Shown piece after piece: positions 8,759 to 17,374 of a stretch of DNA of 64,000 nt. Both the position numbers and the translations under genes were made by a program. Location: the NCBI GenBank assembly GCA_965371965.1, contig CBDVAM010000001.1:13100-77099 (forward strand). Direction: 5' to 3'. The DNA is from S146-42 sp965371965 (GTDB taxonomy: Bacteria; Planctomycetota; Phycisphaerae; Phycisphaerales; UBA1924). The first letter of the stretch is position 1. Every line of letters begins with the position of its first letter. The notes under the pieces are model-generated. The model was not told where the DNA came from and made no database searches. It saw only the letters and a list, made by a program, of their open reading frames with translations.

Positions 8759-11700
8759 CGGTTGTGGATGAGGTTGTGGAGCCAGGAGTCGCTTGTGCAG
8801 GCGCAGTCGCCGCGAACGTCGTGGTCGGCTTGGCTGAGATTGTCGAGGAACTCGAGGCTCAGGCGATCGCGCATGAGCCAGTCGGGGTCGTCGGACGAAT
8901 CCTCGTCGGCCTCGTCGGGCTCTTCATGGTCCTCGCCCTTCTTGGATTTGTCGTCCTTCAGCAGCTTGGCGAGAATCCGCTGGCGCTCGGTTGTGTTGCG
9001 TTCGCGATGGGTGGCGTCGATATCGAGCGAGAAATACTCGCGCCCGTCGATCCACGTCGCCTCGCACACGCTGAAGGAACTCAGTGGATCGCCGGACCAG
9101 ATGACAAGGTCCGCGTCCTTGCCGACCTCCAGCGAGCCGACCTGATCGTCGATCCCGAGTTGGATCGCCGGGTTGAGGGTCACGAACTTGAGGGCTTCGC
9201 TGGGCTCGATCTGGCCGTACTTCACGGCCTTGGCTGCCTCGGTGTTCAGGCGGCGCGAGAGCTCGTCGGAGTCGGAGTTGTAGCTCACGACGACGCCGGC
9301 GGCGTGCATGATCGGCCCGTTGTAGGGGATCGCGTCCTGGACCTCCATCTTGTACGCCCACCAGTCGCTGAAACAGCTCGCCCCCAGCGCGTGCTCCTTG
9401 ATCGCCTCGGCGACCTTGTAGCCTTCGAGCACATGCTGGAAACTGCCGATTTTGAAGCCGAAGTCGCCGGCGACGCGGCAGAGCATGAGGATCTCGTCCT
9501 GGCGGTAGCTGTGGGAGTGGATCAGGCGTTCGCCCGCGAGAATCTCGGCAAGGGCCTCTAGTTCCAAGTCAACACGTATCGGTTTATGATAGAATGCACT
9601 CGATCGAACGAAGCCGAATTGAAACGGCGTCCGAGAGTTTCGGGCACTTTCATGAGAATACAGACGATGAAACTCATCGCTCAGTTCGCGAATCGCTTCT
9701 GCGGACAACGAGTCATTATCAGGGCCTCCAATTCCCAACCCTAGCCAGTTTATGAATGTCTGTGACGCAGAGTACCACTGCTGCACCTCTAGTGGTTTCT
9801 CATACAAGCGGCGCTGATCATCGAGACGATACCCAACAAATGCCTGCCGCCCACTGGCGTCCATCCACATTAAATTGAGCTCCATCACATCTGAATCATG
9901 CACATCAACAAATCCATCCGACCTAACTCCAGAGAGCATTGCAGCGATGTCAATCCCATCTGCATCACAGAGTAATCGTACGCCAGTTTGAACATCAGCA
10001 CTGAAGAGCCAACCCCTGAGCTCGGTGTCGATGAACAACACCATGCTATTGGGGAGTCTTTGATTAACTATTTCCTGAATGTTCCCAACAACTGGAGTTC
10101 CTTGCCACAACCCGGGCAAGGCTTGCTCCAGACGTGACACTTCCTTCGATCTGAGGTATTCCCTTGCCGCGATAAACCGATCCCGAATAAACGTCTCGAC
10201 GCCCATCCGCGACTGCGGATACCGCACGTTGTACTCGCGGCTCCGATTGCTCTGCTTGACGTTTTCGCCGAGCGCAAACTTGATGCCGGGCTTGGCACCC
10301 TCCATGAGCATGTCATCGGGATGGCGGGCGCCCCACCGCACCTTGTGGATCGCGTTCTGGCCGCCGATGGGGTTCGCGCTTCCGTGCAGCGTGTTCACGG
10401 TCGTCACGCCCGCGGCGAGCTGGCGATACCAGTTGACAGTGGCCGGGTCGAGGTTGTCATGGATCCGCACCTCGCTGGTGCACGCCTGTGAGCTCTCGTT
10501 GCCGCCGCCGGCGAAGATGCCGGTGTGGCTGTGGGCGTCGATCAAGCCGGGTGTGATGTGCCTGCCCGCGCAATCGATAATCCGCATGTTCGGGCGGCCT
10601 CGTGGGGCGACGCCGGTGCCGATGGCCTGGACCTTGCCGTCGTCGACCATGACCCACGCGTCGTGCAGGATTCCTTCAGGCCCCGATGTCCAGATGGATG
10701 CGTTCACGAAGAGGGCCGCACCGGCCTGGGGAACCTCATCGACGGCGTATGCGCCGAACGGATAGCCATAGCTGGCGGGGAACTCTGGGCCTGCATCATC
10801 CTCTCCGGCTGATTCATCTTCTGTCGCCGGCTGCTCTTGTGCGCCGTTCACGCGCTCGCCGGTGAACTTCATCGTCTCGCCCGATGGCACCAGAATCGCG
10901 CCGAACATCCGGTCATCCGCAAAGGTGACACTCCCGACCACGACACCCGAGTCGTCGGGCATATCAAACAGGTAGGACAACCGGTTCCCATCGAGCTTCG
11001 CGTTGCGTGCCTTCTGCTGTGGCGCGTCTTCGGCGTTTCCTCCGCCGAGGACCTCGACCTTGCCCTTCTCGTCAAACGAGATATCCAGCACACCGTCATG
11101 GCTCGGATCTTGGCCGAACGTGAACGACCAGCGCCCGGCGATGCTCTCATCTTCGGGCTTGTTGATCTCGTGGCGACGTCCGTCGATCCACACCTCCAGG
11201 ATCTTGGTGTCCTCATCGAATAGCGGCCCGTCGGCGACGATGAAACTCGCGATCTTGCCCACCCCAAGCGTGCCCAGACGATCATCGACGCCGAGCAGCC
11301 TCGCCGGCGTCGTCGTGAGCGCCGCGAGTGCGTCATCTTCGCTCAGCCCATGCTCGATCGCCTTGCGCAGGTTCTTGTGGAAACTCCCGCGACCCTTAGC
11401 CTTGGAACTGGTCAGCGCGACGTCAAGCCCCGCGTCGATCAGCCTCGCCGCGTTCGTCGGCGCCTGCTCCCAGGCCATCAGGTCCTTGAGATCCAGCCCC
11501 TCGATCATGGCGACGCTGGAGACATCGGGCTCTGCGGGGAATCGCAGCGGCACGATGATCGCCCGCCCCTCGCCCGCGATCGCTTCGAGATGCTGGTACG
11601 AACGCCCATCGCCGACGATGATGACCTCGCGCTCAAACTCGTCGCCGATACCGTCTGCTGAGAAGATATTCTGCGGGTTGGCGACATCGAAGAGCAGCGG

Positions 11701-12459
11701 CACGTCGCTCATGATTGCATCGAGGCTGTTGAACTCGATCGATTCGCCTGCTTCGCGGGCCGCCCGCTGCCAGTCGCTGTCGATCAGGGACTGGCGGATG
11801 AGGGCGACCGCGCCCATGTGGCTCACCGGATAGCCACTTCCATCGGGCGTGCCCCTCGCACGGTCAAAGCTCAGGACGTTCGCCGAGGATGACACATACA
11901 CCGGCGGCTGGGCGAGCGAGTCGTTCGCCGGCGGCTTGGCGAGGCTGAGGACTCCCGAGTGCCCGCGGAACACGCCGGTCTTGGGCGAGATGTTCGCCGC
12001 GACGAATCCCAGCTTCACGAGCGCCTCTCGATCAGAATCCGAGAGCCCCGGTCCCATGACCGCCATGTGGTGCGGCGTGACCATCGCGTTCCAGTGCACG
12101 AGCTCGCCTTGCAAATCCGACACCGGCTCGTCCACTTCCGCGAAGGCCTCGATCAGGCCCGGGTAGATGTGCAGGCCCGCGGCGTCATGCAACGTCGCCG
12201 CCTGGGGAACTGGCGAGCGACTCATGCCCTTCGTCGATGCTACGAAGATGATCCTGCCGTCTCGAAACGACATCGACGCCTCTTCCAACACTTCGCCCGG
12301 TGCGGTATGGACTGTCGCGTTGTAGAACCCGTGCCAGCCAGGATCCGTATGGCGCATCCCATTGGGCGGGGGGTCCATCGGACCCGTGCTCGTGGATTGG
12401 CCGATGGAAGCCCCGGTCAGGACCGCCGAGACCAAGACGCATATCTGGTTCATTCTCAT
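8755..12459 (-). CDS. Large exported two-domain amidohydrolase with an internal GC-poor insert
   Basis: A 1234-residue protein: signal peptide (MRMNQICVL...IGQS), a first amidohydrolase-like domain (about 25-470) lacking HxH (YPGLIEAFAEV), a beta-rich lipocalin-like linker (about 470-570), and a second amidohydrolase domain (about 600-1234) with the real metal motif LIDAHSHT near residue 640, then NTLHGSANPIGGQ, HSHSYRQDE, VLEGYK, NSDSDE and GSLEVGKDADLV. This second domain is close to the periplasmic amidohydrolases of Bacteroidetes and planctomycetes. Between AAREYL and RVDLELEALAEIL, where relatives have a short linker, lie about 190 extra residues encoded by unusually AT-rich DNA. The ATG at 12459 was preferred to 12519 because it precedes the signal peptide. 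Confidence 0.85.
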   Translation of the reverse strand: MRMNQICVLVSAVLTGASIGQSTSTGPMDPPPNGMRHTDPGWHGFYNATVHTAPGEVLEEASMSFRDGRIIFVASTKGMSRSPVPQAATLHDAAGLHIYPGLIEAFAEVDEPVSDLQGELVHWNAMVTPHHMAVMGPGLSDSDREALVKLGFVAANISPKTGVFRGHSGVLSLAKPPANDSLAQPPVYVSSSANVLSFDRARGTPDGSGYPVSHMGAVALIRQSLIDSDWQRAAREAGESIEFNSLDAIMSDVPLLFDVANPQNIFSADGIGDEFEREVIIVGDGRSYQHLEAIAGEGRAIIVPLRFPAEPDVSSVAMIEGLDLKDLMAWEQAPTNAARLIDAGLDVALTSSKAKGRGSFHKNLRKAIEHGLSEDDALAALTTTPARLLGVDDRLGTLGVGKIASFIVADGPLFDEDTKILEVWIDGRRHEINKPEDESIAGRWSFTFGQDPSHDGVLDISFDEKGKVEVLGGGNAEDAPQQKARNAKLDGNRLSYLFDMPDDSGVVVGSVTFADDRMFGAILVPSGETMKFTGERVNGAQEQPATEDESAGEDDAGPEFPASYGYPFGAYAVDEVPQAGAALFVNASIWTSGPEGILHDAWVMVDDGKVQAIGTGVAPRGRPNMRIIDCAGRHITPGLIDAHSHTGIFAGGGNESSQACTSEVRIHDNLDPATVNWYRQLAAGVTTVNTLHGSANPIGGQNAIHKVRWGARHPDDMLMEGAKPGIKFALGENVKQSNRSREYNVRYPQSRMGVETFIRDRFIAAREYLRSKEVSRLEQALPGLWQGTPVVGNIQEIVNQRLPNSMVLFIDTELRGWLFSADVQTGVRLLCDADGIDIAAMLSGVRSDGFVDVHDSDVMELNLMWMDASGRQAFVGYRLDDQRRLYEKPLEVQQWYSASQTFINWLGLGIGGPDNDSLSAEAIRELSDEFHRLYSHESARNSRTPFQFGFVRSSAFYHKPIRVDLELEALAEILAGERLIHSHSYRQDEILMLCRVAGDFGFKIGSFQHVLEGYKVAEAIKEHALGASCFSDWWAYKMEVQDAIPYNGPIMHAAGVVVSYNSDSDELSRRLNTEAAKAVKYGQIEPSEALKFVTLNPAIQLGIDDQVGSLEVGKDADLVIWSGDPLSSFSVCEATWIDGREYFSLDIDATHRERNTTERQRILAKLLKDDKSKKGEDHEEPDEADEDSSDDPDWLMRDRLSLEFLDNLSQADHDVRGDCACTSDSWLHNLIHNR
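9565..10200 (-). other. GC-poor in-frame insert within the large amidohydrolase gene
   Basis: Two 60-base lines counted here (9841-9900 and 9961-10020) are 52% and 50% GC, while the flanks are visibly richer. The frame stays open. The encoded segment (about residues 755-965, with the extra part about 767-960) contains Trp- and Asp-rich stretches (GWLFSADVQTG, WMDASGRQAFVGYRLDD, FINWLGLGIGG) that I cannot assign to a family. It has no Cys/Ser start and no His-Asn end at the borders, so it is not an intein. It may be an acquired domain. Confidence 0.6.
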
Positions 12460-12461
12460 GG

Positions 12462-12478
12462 CCCTGACGATATCAGGG
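12462..12478. promoter_or_regulatory. Inverted repeat in the divergent TA/amidohydrolase promoter region
   Basis: CCCTGA-cgata-TCAGGG is a perfect 6-bp inverted repeat with a 5-base spacer in the 62-base space between the divergent amidohydrolase and antitoxin starts. Type II antitoxins usually repress their own operon at such palindromes, so this is a candidate operator. No experimental support. Confidence 0.4.
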
Positions 12479-12509
12479 AAATCGGGCGAGGATGCACGGG
12501 TGATTCCCG

Positions 12510-12515
12510 TATACT
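12510..12515 (+). promoter_or_regulatory. Candidate -10 box (TATACT) of the toxin-antitoxin operon
   Basis: TATACT ends 6 bases before the ATG at 12522. If used, transcription would begin at or next to the start codon, giving a leaderless mRNA; consistent with this, no ribosome-binding site precedes the ATG. No clear -35 box is seen. Confidence 0.35.
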
Positions 12516-12521
12516 GCATGG

Positions 12522-12797
12522 ATGGCCAGACAGATCACCCTCACCGACGAGCAGCTCGCGGAACTTCAGGCCAAGGGTTTACCCCTGGCGATCCCTGGCG
12601 AGGATGGGCGGGAGATCATCATCCAGGACGGTGCCGCCTATCGGCGAATGCTCCGCGTGCTCGACGAACTCGATATCGCCGAGAGTGCTCGAATCTGCCA
12701 GGAGCGCTGGGAGGCCATGGAATCGGGTGAGGATCCAGGAGTGCCGGCGCGGGAGTTTCTCGACCAGCTCAAGGAACGCCTCCGGCAGGCAGGATGA
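12522..12797 (+). CDS. Putative type II antitoxin (RelB/ParD-like role)
   Basis: A 91-residue soluble, charged protein with an N-terminal beta-prone stretch (QITLTDEQLAELQAKGLPLAI) and a helical, acidic C-terminal half (ERWEAMESGEDPGVPAREFLDQLKERL), the usual antitoxin layout of a DNA-binding part followed by a toxin-wrapping tail. Family assignment rests mainly on context: its TGA overlaps the ATG of a ParE/RelE-like gene (ATGA), and a perfect inverted repeat lies upstream. The DNA-binding fold could not be identified by eye. Confidence 0.65.
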   Translation: MARQITLTDEQLAELQAKGLPLAIPGEDGREIIIQDGAAYRRMLRVLDELDIAESARICQERWEAMESGEDPGVPAREFLDQLKERLRQAG

Positions 12798-13102
12798 CCC
12801 GGTACACCGTCGTCCTTGCAACTGCCGCGGCTCGCGAGCTTGTGGAGATTCTCCAGTACCTGGAGAATGACGCGACGCCCGGCGCATCGACACTCTGGAT
12901 CGAGCAGTACGAGCGGCTGCTTGAGTCGCTCAAGGACATGCCTCGAAGGTTCCCGCTGGCGCGAGAGGCCGAGGGCGTCCATCCGGCCTCCCTCCGTCAG
13001 GCTCGGGTCTATAGCCATCGCGTCCTGTTCACGATCGAAAGCTCAACAGTGCGCATCCTCCACATCCGCCACTATGCACAAGACGATCTCTCCGATATCT
13101 AG
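12794..13102 (+). CDS. ParE/RelE-superfamily toxin
   Basis: A 102-residue basic protein with the RelE/ParE pattern: YTVVLATAAARELVEILQYL helix at the N-terminus, a central SLKDMPRRFPLARE segment, and the C-terminal strands YSHRVLFTIESSTVRILHIRHYAQD that close the fold in this superfamily. ParE members poison DNA gyrase and RelE members cleave mRNA on the ribosome; the short helical hairpin favours the ParE branch, but the target is not settled by sequence. Overlaps and follows its antitoxin. The phosphofructokinase gene starts 19 bases later but is probably unrelated. Confidence 0.8.
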   Translation: MTRYTVVLATAAARELVEILQYLENDATPGASTLWIEQYERLLESLKDMPRRFPLAREAEGVHPASLRQARVYSHRVLFTIESSTVRILHIRHYAQDDLSDI

Positions 13103-13121
13103 CCCCCGCTACCCTTTGCCC

Positions 13122-14360
13122 ATGCCCAACCTCATCCAAGGCAACGCCGCCATCGGCCAATCCGGCGGCCCCACCGCCGTCATCAACCAGTCCCTCGTCG
13201 GTGTCATCGAGGGCCTGCGAGAATCCGGCGCGGGGCGGGGCGGCACGATCAAGAAGATCCTCGGCATGCGCCACGGCGTGCGTGGCCTCACCGAGGACGA
13301 CCTCCACGACCTGTCGGACATGCCCACCGAGCGCCTCGACCAGATCGCCCAAACGCCGAGTGCCGCGCTTGGTTCGACCCGCGACAAGCCGGACGGCGGG
13401 TACTGCAAACGAATCCTCGACGCGTGCCAGAAGCACGACATCCGCTATTTCTTCTATATCGGCGGCAACGACTCGTCGGACACCTGCCGCATCGTCAATG
13501 AGCTGTCTAATGACGCCGGGTACGAGCTTCGCTGCTTCCACATCCCCAAGACCGTGGACAACGACCTCATGGTCAATGACCACACGCCGGGCTGGCCGTC
13601 GGCGGCTCGGTTTGTCGCAAAGGCCTGCATGGCCGACTTCATGGACAACATCTCCCTGCCGGGAATCAAGATTAACGTCATCATGGGGCGTCATGCGGGG
13701 TTCTTGACCGCGGCGAGCGCGCTCGCCCGGCGGTCCGATCGCGCCCAGAGCACCGATGGCCCCCAGCTCATCTATGTCCCCGAGGTCCCGTTCGATCTTG
13801 ATCGGTTCATACACGACGTTGGCACCGTGTACGACGCCAAGGGGCGTTGCCATGTCGCCGTCAGCGAGGGCATCCAGGATAAGGACGGCAACTCCATCGG
13901 CGCGATGTTCATCCAGGGCGAGACCGATGCCCACGGCAACGTCCAGCTCTCGGGCTCGGGCGCGCTGGGCGATCAGCTCGCCGGGCTGCTCAAGGCCAAG
14001 CTTACCCCCGAGGGCGGTACGCCGATCCGGGTTCGCGCCGACACCTTTGGCTACATCCAGCGGTGCTTTCCCGATGCGAGCGAGATCGACCAGCGAGAGG
14101 CCAGAGGCGCAGGCAGGTTCGCCGCCCGCCTGGCCGCCAGCGGCGACGTGGACGGCTCGGTCGCGATCATCCGCACCAGCACGCCGGGGCCAGATGAGCA
14201 CTACGCCAGCGAGTTCCGGCGGATTGACCTTGGCGAGGTCGCCGCGAAGACCCGGCATATGCCCCAGGAGTTCATCCGGGGCAGCAATGACGTGAGCGAG
14301 GCGTTTCTGGACTATGCGCGGCCGCTGGTGGGCGACCTGCCCCAGTTTGACCGGCTGTAG
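13122..14360 (+). CDS. pfp: Phosphofructokinase, probably PPi-dependent
   Basis: Phosphorylates fructose 6-phosphate to the 1,6-bisphosphate in glycolysis; PPi enzymes work reversibly. The 412 residues start MPNLIQGNAAIGQSGGPTAV at 13122. Motifs: GGNDSSD at 114-120, PKTVDND at 142-148 and MGRHAG at 188-193. ATP-PFKs have Gly at the second variable place of GGDGS; here Asp occupies it (GGNDS), as in PPi-type enzymes of clostridia and spirochaetes, because the Asp side chain blocks ATP. Substrate specificity is therefore inferred as PPi. The longer open frame (from 12816) overlaps the toxin gene and was not used. Confidence 0.85.
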   Translation: MPNLIQGNAAIGQSGGPTAVINQSLVGVIEGLRESGAGRGGTIKKILGMRHGVRGLTEDDLHDLSDMPTERLDQIAQTPSAALGSTRDKPDGGYCKRILDACQKHDIRYFFYIGGNDSSDTCRIVNELSNDAGYELRCFHIPKTVDNDLMVNDHTPGWPSAARFVAKACMADFMDNISLPGIKINVIMGRHAGFLTAASALARRSDRAQSTDGPQLIYVPEVPFDLDRFIHDVGTVYDAKGRCHVAVSEGIQDKDGNSIGAMFIQGETDAHGNVQLSGSGALGDQLAGLLKAKLTPEGGTPIRVRADTFGYIQRCFPDASEIDQREARGAGRFAARLAASGDVDGSVAIIRTSTPGPDEHYASEFRRIDLGEVAAKTRHMPQEFIRGSNDVSEAFLDYARPLVGDLPQFDRL

Positions 14361-14382
14361 CCGCATCCGCCCATGCCGGCGC

Positions 14383-15567
14383 TCAGCACGCCGACACCCA
14401 GTATCCTTCGACCGGGCCCCCCGACTCCAGCCGCAACACGACCTCGGAAATCTCGACCGAGCCGCTGGCCCGCAGAGCGTCCCGAATATGCGCGCCCGTG
14501 TGTGCGTACCGGCCGTGCGATCGGATGACGTAACCACTGCCTCCATCGTCGCTTCGCTCGACGGAAAAGGCCAGCCGCCCTCCGCGCCGAAGCGACGCAA
14601 GCGCGTGTTCGCAGAATGGCCCGAGGTCGCCCGCGTAACAGAGCACGTCCGCGGCGACGATGACATCGAACTCCTCGACGTGATCTTGCAGAAAACAGAC
14701 GATCTCCGACTCGATGAGCCGGTCGTACTTACCCCGCTCGCGCGCACGGTCGAGCATCGCAACCGATAGATCGACGCCAATGAGCTCGCCGGCCCACGCC
14801 CGCAGATGCTCGCCGCACAAGCCCGTCCCGCAACCAGCGTCCAGGATTCGCATCGTCGCGTCGGGTTCGCCACGACTATCACGCATCCACCCGTCCACGA
14901 GATTTGGGACGCTATATTCCAGAAGCCCGAGGACGCGGTCAAAGTCTGGCGCAAAGCGATCAAAGAGGTGCCGAACGTACCGATCCGGCGCGCGCGATCG
15001 CACCGGTGCCGCACCGACCGCCGTCAGCATGTGCGCCGCCGCCGGGTTCTCGGGGTCGATCCGGATCAGCCGGTCCCAGCAGCGGCGCTCGCACGCGTTC
15101 TTGCCGAGTCGCCGATATGCCATCGCCAGATTCTCCAGGCAATCGGCTGGCTCGTCGAGGAAACTCGCCGCGCACTCCCACAGCTGCGCCGACTCGGCGC
15201 ACGCGCCCTGCCCGAAACGAATCGACGCGAGGTGCGAATACGCCCATCCATTGCCCGGGTCGCACTGGATCACTTCCTGCAGCAATCCCGACGCCTCCTC
15301 GAGATCGCCAGCGCCACACAGCGCGAACGCATAAGCGCACTGCACGCCGACGTTGCTCGGGCTCAGAGTGAGCGCGCTGTGCAACGCCGCGGCGGCCTCC
15401 TCGTACCGGCCCTCCGCGTTCAGAGCGCAACCGAGATCGTGCCAGGTCTCGGCGTCCCGCGCATGGTCGCCCAGAAACCCCTGGAGCTCGCCGATGACCG
15501 ACGAACGCGTTGGCGCCCGACCGACAGCGATGGGCGTGAGCCCGAGCGTGGCCCCGGCGTCGGTCAT
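14383..15567 (-). CDS. TPR-containing SAM-dependent methyltransferase (COG4976-like)
   Basis: A 394-residue cytosolic protein. Residues about 25-190 form four to five TPR-like helical pairs (HDLGCALNAEGRYEEAAAALHSALTL is the clearest); a class I methyltransferase domain follows with SAM motif ILDAGCGTGLCGEHL near 240, the acidic strand GVDLSVAML near 265 and the VIVAADVLCYAG motif near 305. It matches the predicted methyltransferases with TPR repeats; the substrate is unknown. It is the last gene of a five-gene minus-strand operon; its ATG overlaps the stop of the lipoprotein gene (ATGA). It could modify another product of the operon. Confidence 0.8.
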   Translation of the reverse strand: MTDAGATLGLTPIAVGRAPTRSSVIGELQGFLGDHARDAETWHDLGCALNAEGRYEEAAAALHSALTLSPSNVGVQCAYAFALCGAGDLEEASGLLQEVIQCDPGNGWAYSHLASIRFGQGACAESAQLWECAASFLDEPADCLENLAMAYRRLGKNACERRCWDRLIRIDPENPAAAHMLTAVGAAPVRSRAPDRYVRHLFDRFAPDFDRVLGLLEYSVPNLVDGWMRDSRGEPDATMRILDAGCGTGLCGEHLRAWAGELIGVDLSVAMLDRARERGKYDRLIESEIVCFLQDHVEEFDVIVAADVLCYAGDLGPFCEHALASLRRGGRLAFSVERSDDGGSGYVIRSHGRYAHTGAHIRDALRASGSVEISEVVLRLESGGPVEGYWVSAC

Positions 15568-16553
15568 AGCCCCTCGGAGAGATCCTTCTCGATCTGCGCT
15601 CGCCGGTCCGAGCCGATCACCCCTTCGCGAACCGCCAGATCGGCAATGTCCCCAAGCGTCTCTCTCGCACCGACGCCAAGCTCCGATCGCTCTGGTGGCT
15701 CCGGGGGGGCGCCGGTCGTGTAGTACCAGTCGCTCGGTCGATAGTCGAATAGTGCCTCGATAAGACCGTAGCGGCGCTTCGGACCGAGCTTGCCGCTCTG
15801 AAGAAGCCGCTCGAGGCCCACGAGAAGCCGCTCGTCCTGACGGTGCTCAAGCACCGGCCCGCGGAACCACGCGAGAACCAGCTCGGTGTCGAACTCCTCG
15901 TCGGCGAACGCCTCGCTCAGCACGCCGAGCGCGACATCGCTCTGATTCTGAACCAGCGCCCTGATCGTGGTCTCCAACTCATCGGCGTCGGGATCAAGCT
16001 GGTGACGCCAGAATCGCACGAGCCCCTCGCCCGGCGAACGAGCCAGAGCGCTCGCTTCGATCAGCGCCGCCTGCCGGTGGCCCGGCTCACCGTACAACTC
16101 GTCGCCGCTCAGCCGATCCAGCACAACTGACTGGCGCGCCGCGGCCCGCAGGACGCGCGTGAGCTGGAGAAGGATCGGATCGATTGACATCGCGACCTCC
16201 GGCAAATCCAGTCGGTCGAGATACGCCCCATCGACCAGCATCTGGGCGAGACGCTCATGGTCCTCGGGATCCGCCGACTGGGCGAGCGCGATTGCCTCCA
16301 GAGCGAGCGGCGATGGCGGCAAAGGCGTCCCGGAATCGGGCAGGCCTGCCGAGGGATCCGGCAACCCGCCGGACGGATTCGACGAACCGATGGGGGGATC
16401 TGCCATCCCGCCGGCGTCCTCGGTCGGCTGCATCTCTAGGCCCTCCGTTGCGGCGTGATCGCCCGCTGCTCGAGCCGAATCGTCCGAGCCCGTACCACAT
16501 GCACCAAGCGGCATGAGCAGCATCAAGCCGAGCCTGACGCTAGGACACCTCAT
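15564..16553 (-). CDS. Lipoprotein paralogue of the neighbouring helical protein (possible immunity protein)
   Basis: A 329-residue protein starting with a lipoprotein signal peptide whose lipobox LGAC comes just after a short hydrophobic stretch, so it is probably anchored facing the periplasm. A disordered Pro/Gly/Ser region (repeats of GLPDP/GLPDSG type) leads to a helical domain of about 230 residues. That domain is clearly related to the upstream gene product: shared ALVQNQS/AVFTNQS, the EALFDYRPSDWYYT/EALFDFNPSWYGT block and the same helical spacing. A GTG at 16571 is an alternative start, but the ATG at 16553 sits properly before the signal. Overlaps the upstream gene by 14 bases and the downstream one by 4. 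Confidence 0.65.
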   Translation of the reverse strand: MRCPSVRLGLMLLMPLGACGTGSDDSARAAGDHAATEGLEMQPTEDAGGMADPPIGSSNPSGGLPDPSAGLPDSGTPLPPSPLALEAIALAQSADPEDHERLAQMLVDGAYLDRLDLPEVAMSIDPILLQLTRVLRAAARQSVVLDRLSGDELYGEPGHRQAALIEASALARSPGEGLVRFWRHQLDPDADELETTIRALVQNQSDVALGVLSEAFADEEFDTELVLAWFRGPVLEHRQDERLLVGLERLLQSGKLGPKRRYGLIEALFDYRPSDWYYTTGAPPEPPERSELGVGARETLGDIADLAVREGVIGSDRRAQIEKDLSEGL

Positions 16554-17373
16554 CGTCGTCCTCCCAGTCACGCCCGATCTCTTTCATCGCGAGCCTGATC
16601 TTGGCGTCCAGCACGGGACTCTCCAGCTTCATCTTCGTCAGCGCGTGCCTGGCAAGGCGTTCCAGACTGTCCTTCGACGGACTGGACGCCAGTACCCGGA
16701 GCGGGGGCTTGGGCATCCGGCACGTCCCATACCACGACGGATTAAAGTCGAACAGGGCCTCGATGATCGACTCGTGCCACGCCCCGTCGACCGTCTGACC
16801 GATCACCATCCGCTCACAGCACTCGAGCACGGGCGTCTCGTTGCGCTTGAGCAGCATCATGTCGCGGAGCCACGTGGACTTGTACTCTTCGTCCTGCGCC
16901 GGATCGTTCATCACTCGCTCGAAGAGCTCGAGCGCTGGGCGCGACTGGTTCGTGAAAACTGCCCGGACGACGTTGTCGGCGTACACCGACTCCGGCGCGA
17001 CGTATTTCTCCCAGTACGAAATAGTGCGTTCGCTCGCGGGCCGATCGACGGCGAGGGCTCGGATCAACAGCTCGATCAGCAAGTCATAGGACTGGAATCC
17101 TTGGCTCGACGTCAGGGCGATGAGCGTCTGGCGCGGCGCAGCGGTCTCCTGGTCCATCAGCGTCTTGACGATCCGAGCAGCGCCAAGCTGATGCGGCTGA
17201 TAGACCTCGTACGCCTCTGGCGGGTCGAGCCGATCCAGGAACTCCGTCGAGCCGAGGTATTTGGCAAGCACCTGATGGTCCACGGGGTCGGCGCTCACGC
17301 CAAAGCGCCGAGCGGTATCGACCAACTCGCGAGGGTTCTTTGAGTCACGCAGGATGGTGGGGTCCATTGGCAT
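16540..17373 (-). CDS. Uncharacterised helical protein, cytosolic paralogue of the next gene (possible immunity protein)
   Basis: A 277-residue protein without signal peptide or membrane segment, predicted mostly helical with HEAT-like spacing (repeated LxxLxxR patterns). I do not recognise the family. It starts one base after the stop of the metzincin gene and overlaps the lipoprotein gene that encodes its paralogue. A protease gene followed by two related small helical proteins, one cytosolic and one membrane-anchored to the periplasm, is a layout seen for effector-immunity sets, so a protective role is inferred, not shown. Confidence 0.55.
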   Translation of the reverse strand: MPMDPTILRDSKNPRELVDTARRFGVSADPVDHQVLAKYLGSTEFLDRLDPPEAYEVYQPHQLGAARIVKTLMDQETAAPRQTLIALTSSQGFQSYDLLIELLIRALAVDRPASERTISYWEKYVAPESVYADNVVRAVFTNQSRPALELFERVMNDPAQDEEYKSTWLRDMMLLKRNETPVLECCERMVIGQTVDGAWHESIIEALFDFNPSWYGTCRMPKPPLRVLASSPSKDSLERLARHALTKMKLESPVLDAKIRLAMKEIGRDWEDDDEVS

Positions 17374-17374
17374 G

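Noticed and set aside
7352..9145. Long plus-strand open frame (597 codons) opposite the amidohydrolase genes
   Set aside because: It is antisense to two genes with clear family motifs, has no domain of its own, and is a usual effect of GC-rich codon use.
9565..10200. Intein within the amidohydrolase
   Set aside because: No Cys/Ser/Thr splice start, no terminal His-Asn, no intein blocks, and the host protein lacks the nucleotide-binding type usually targeted.
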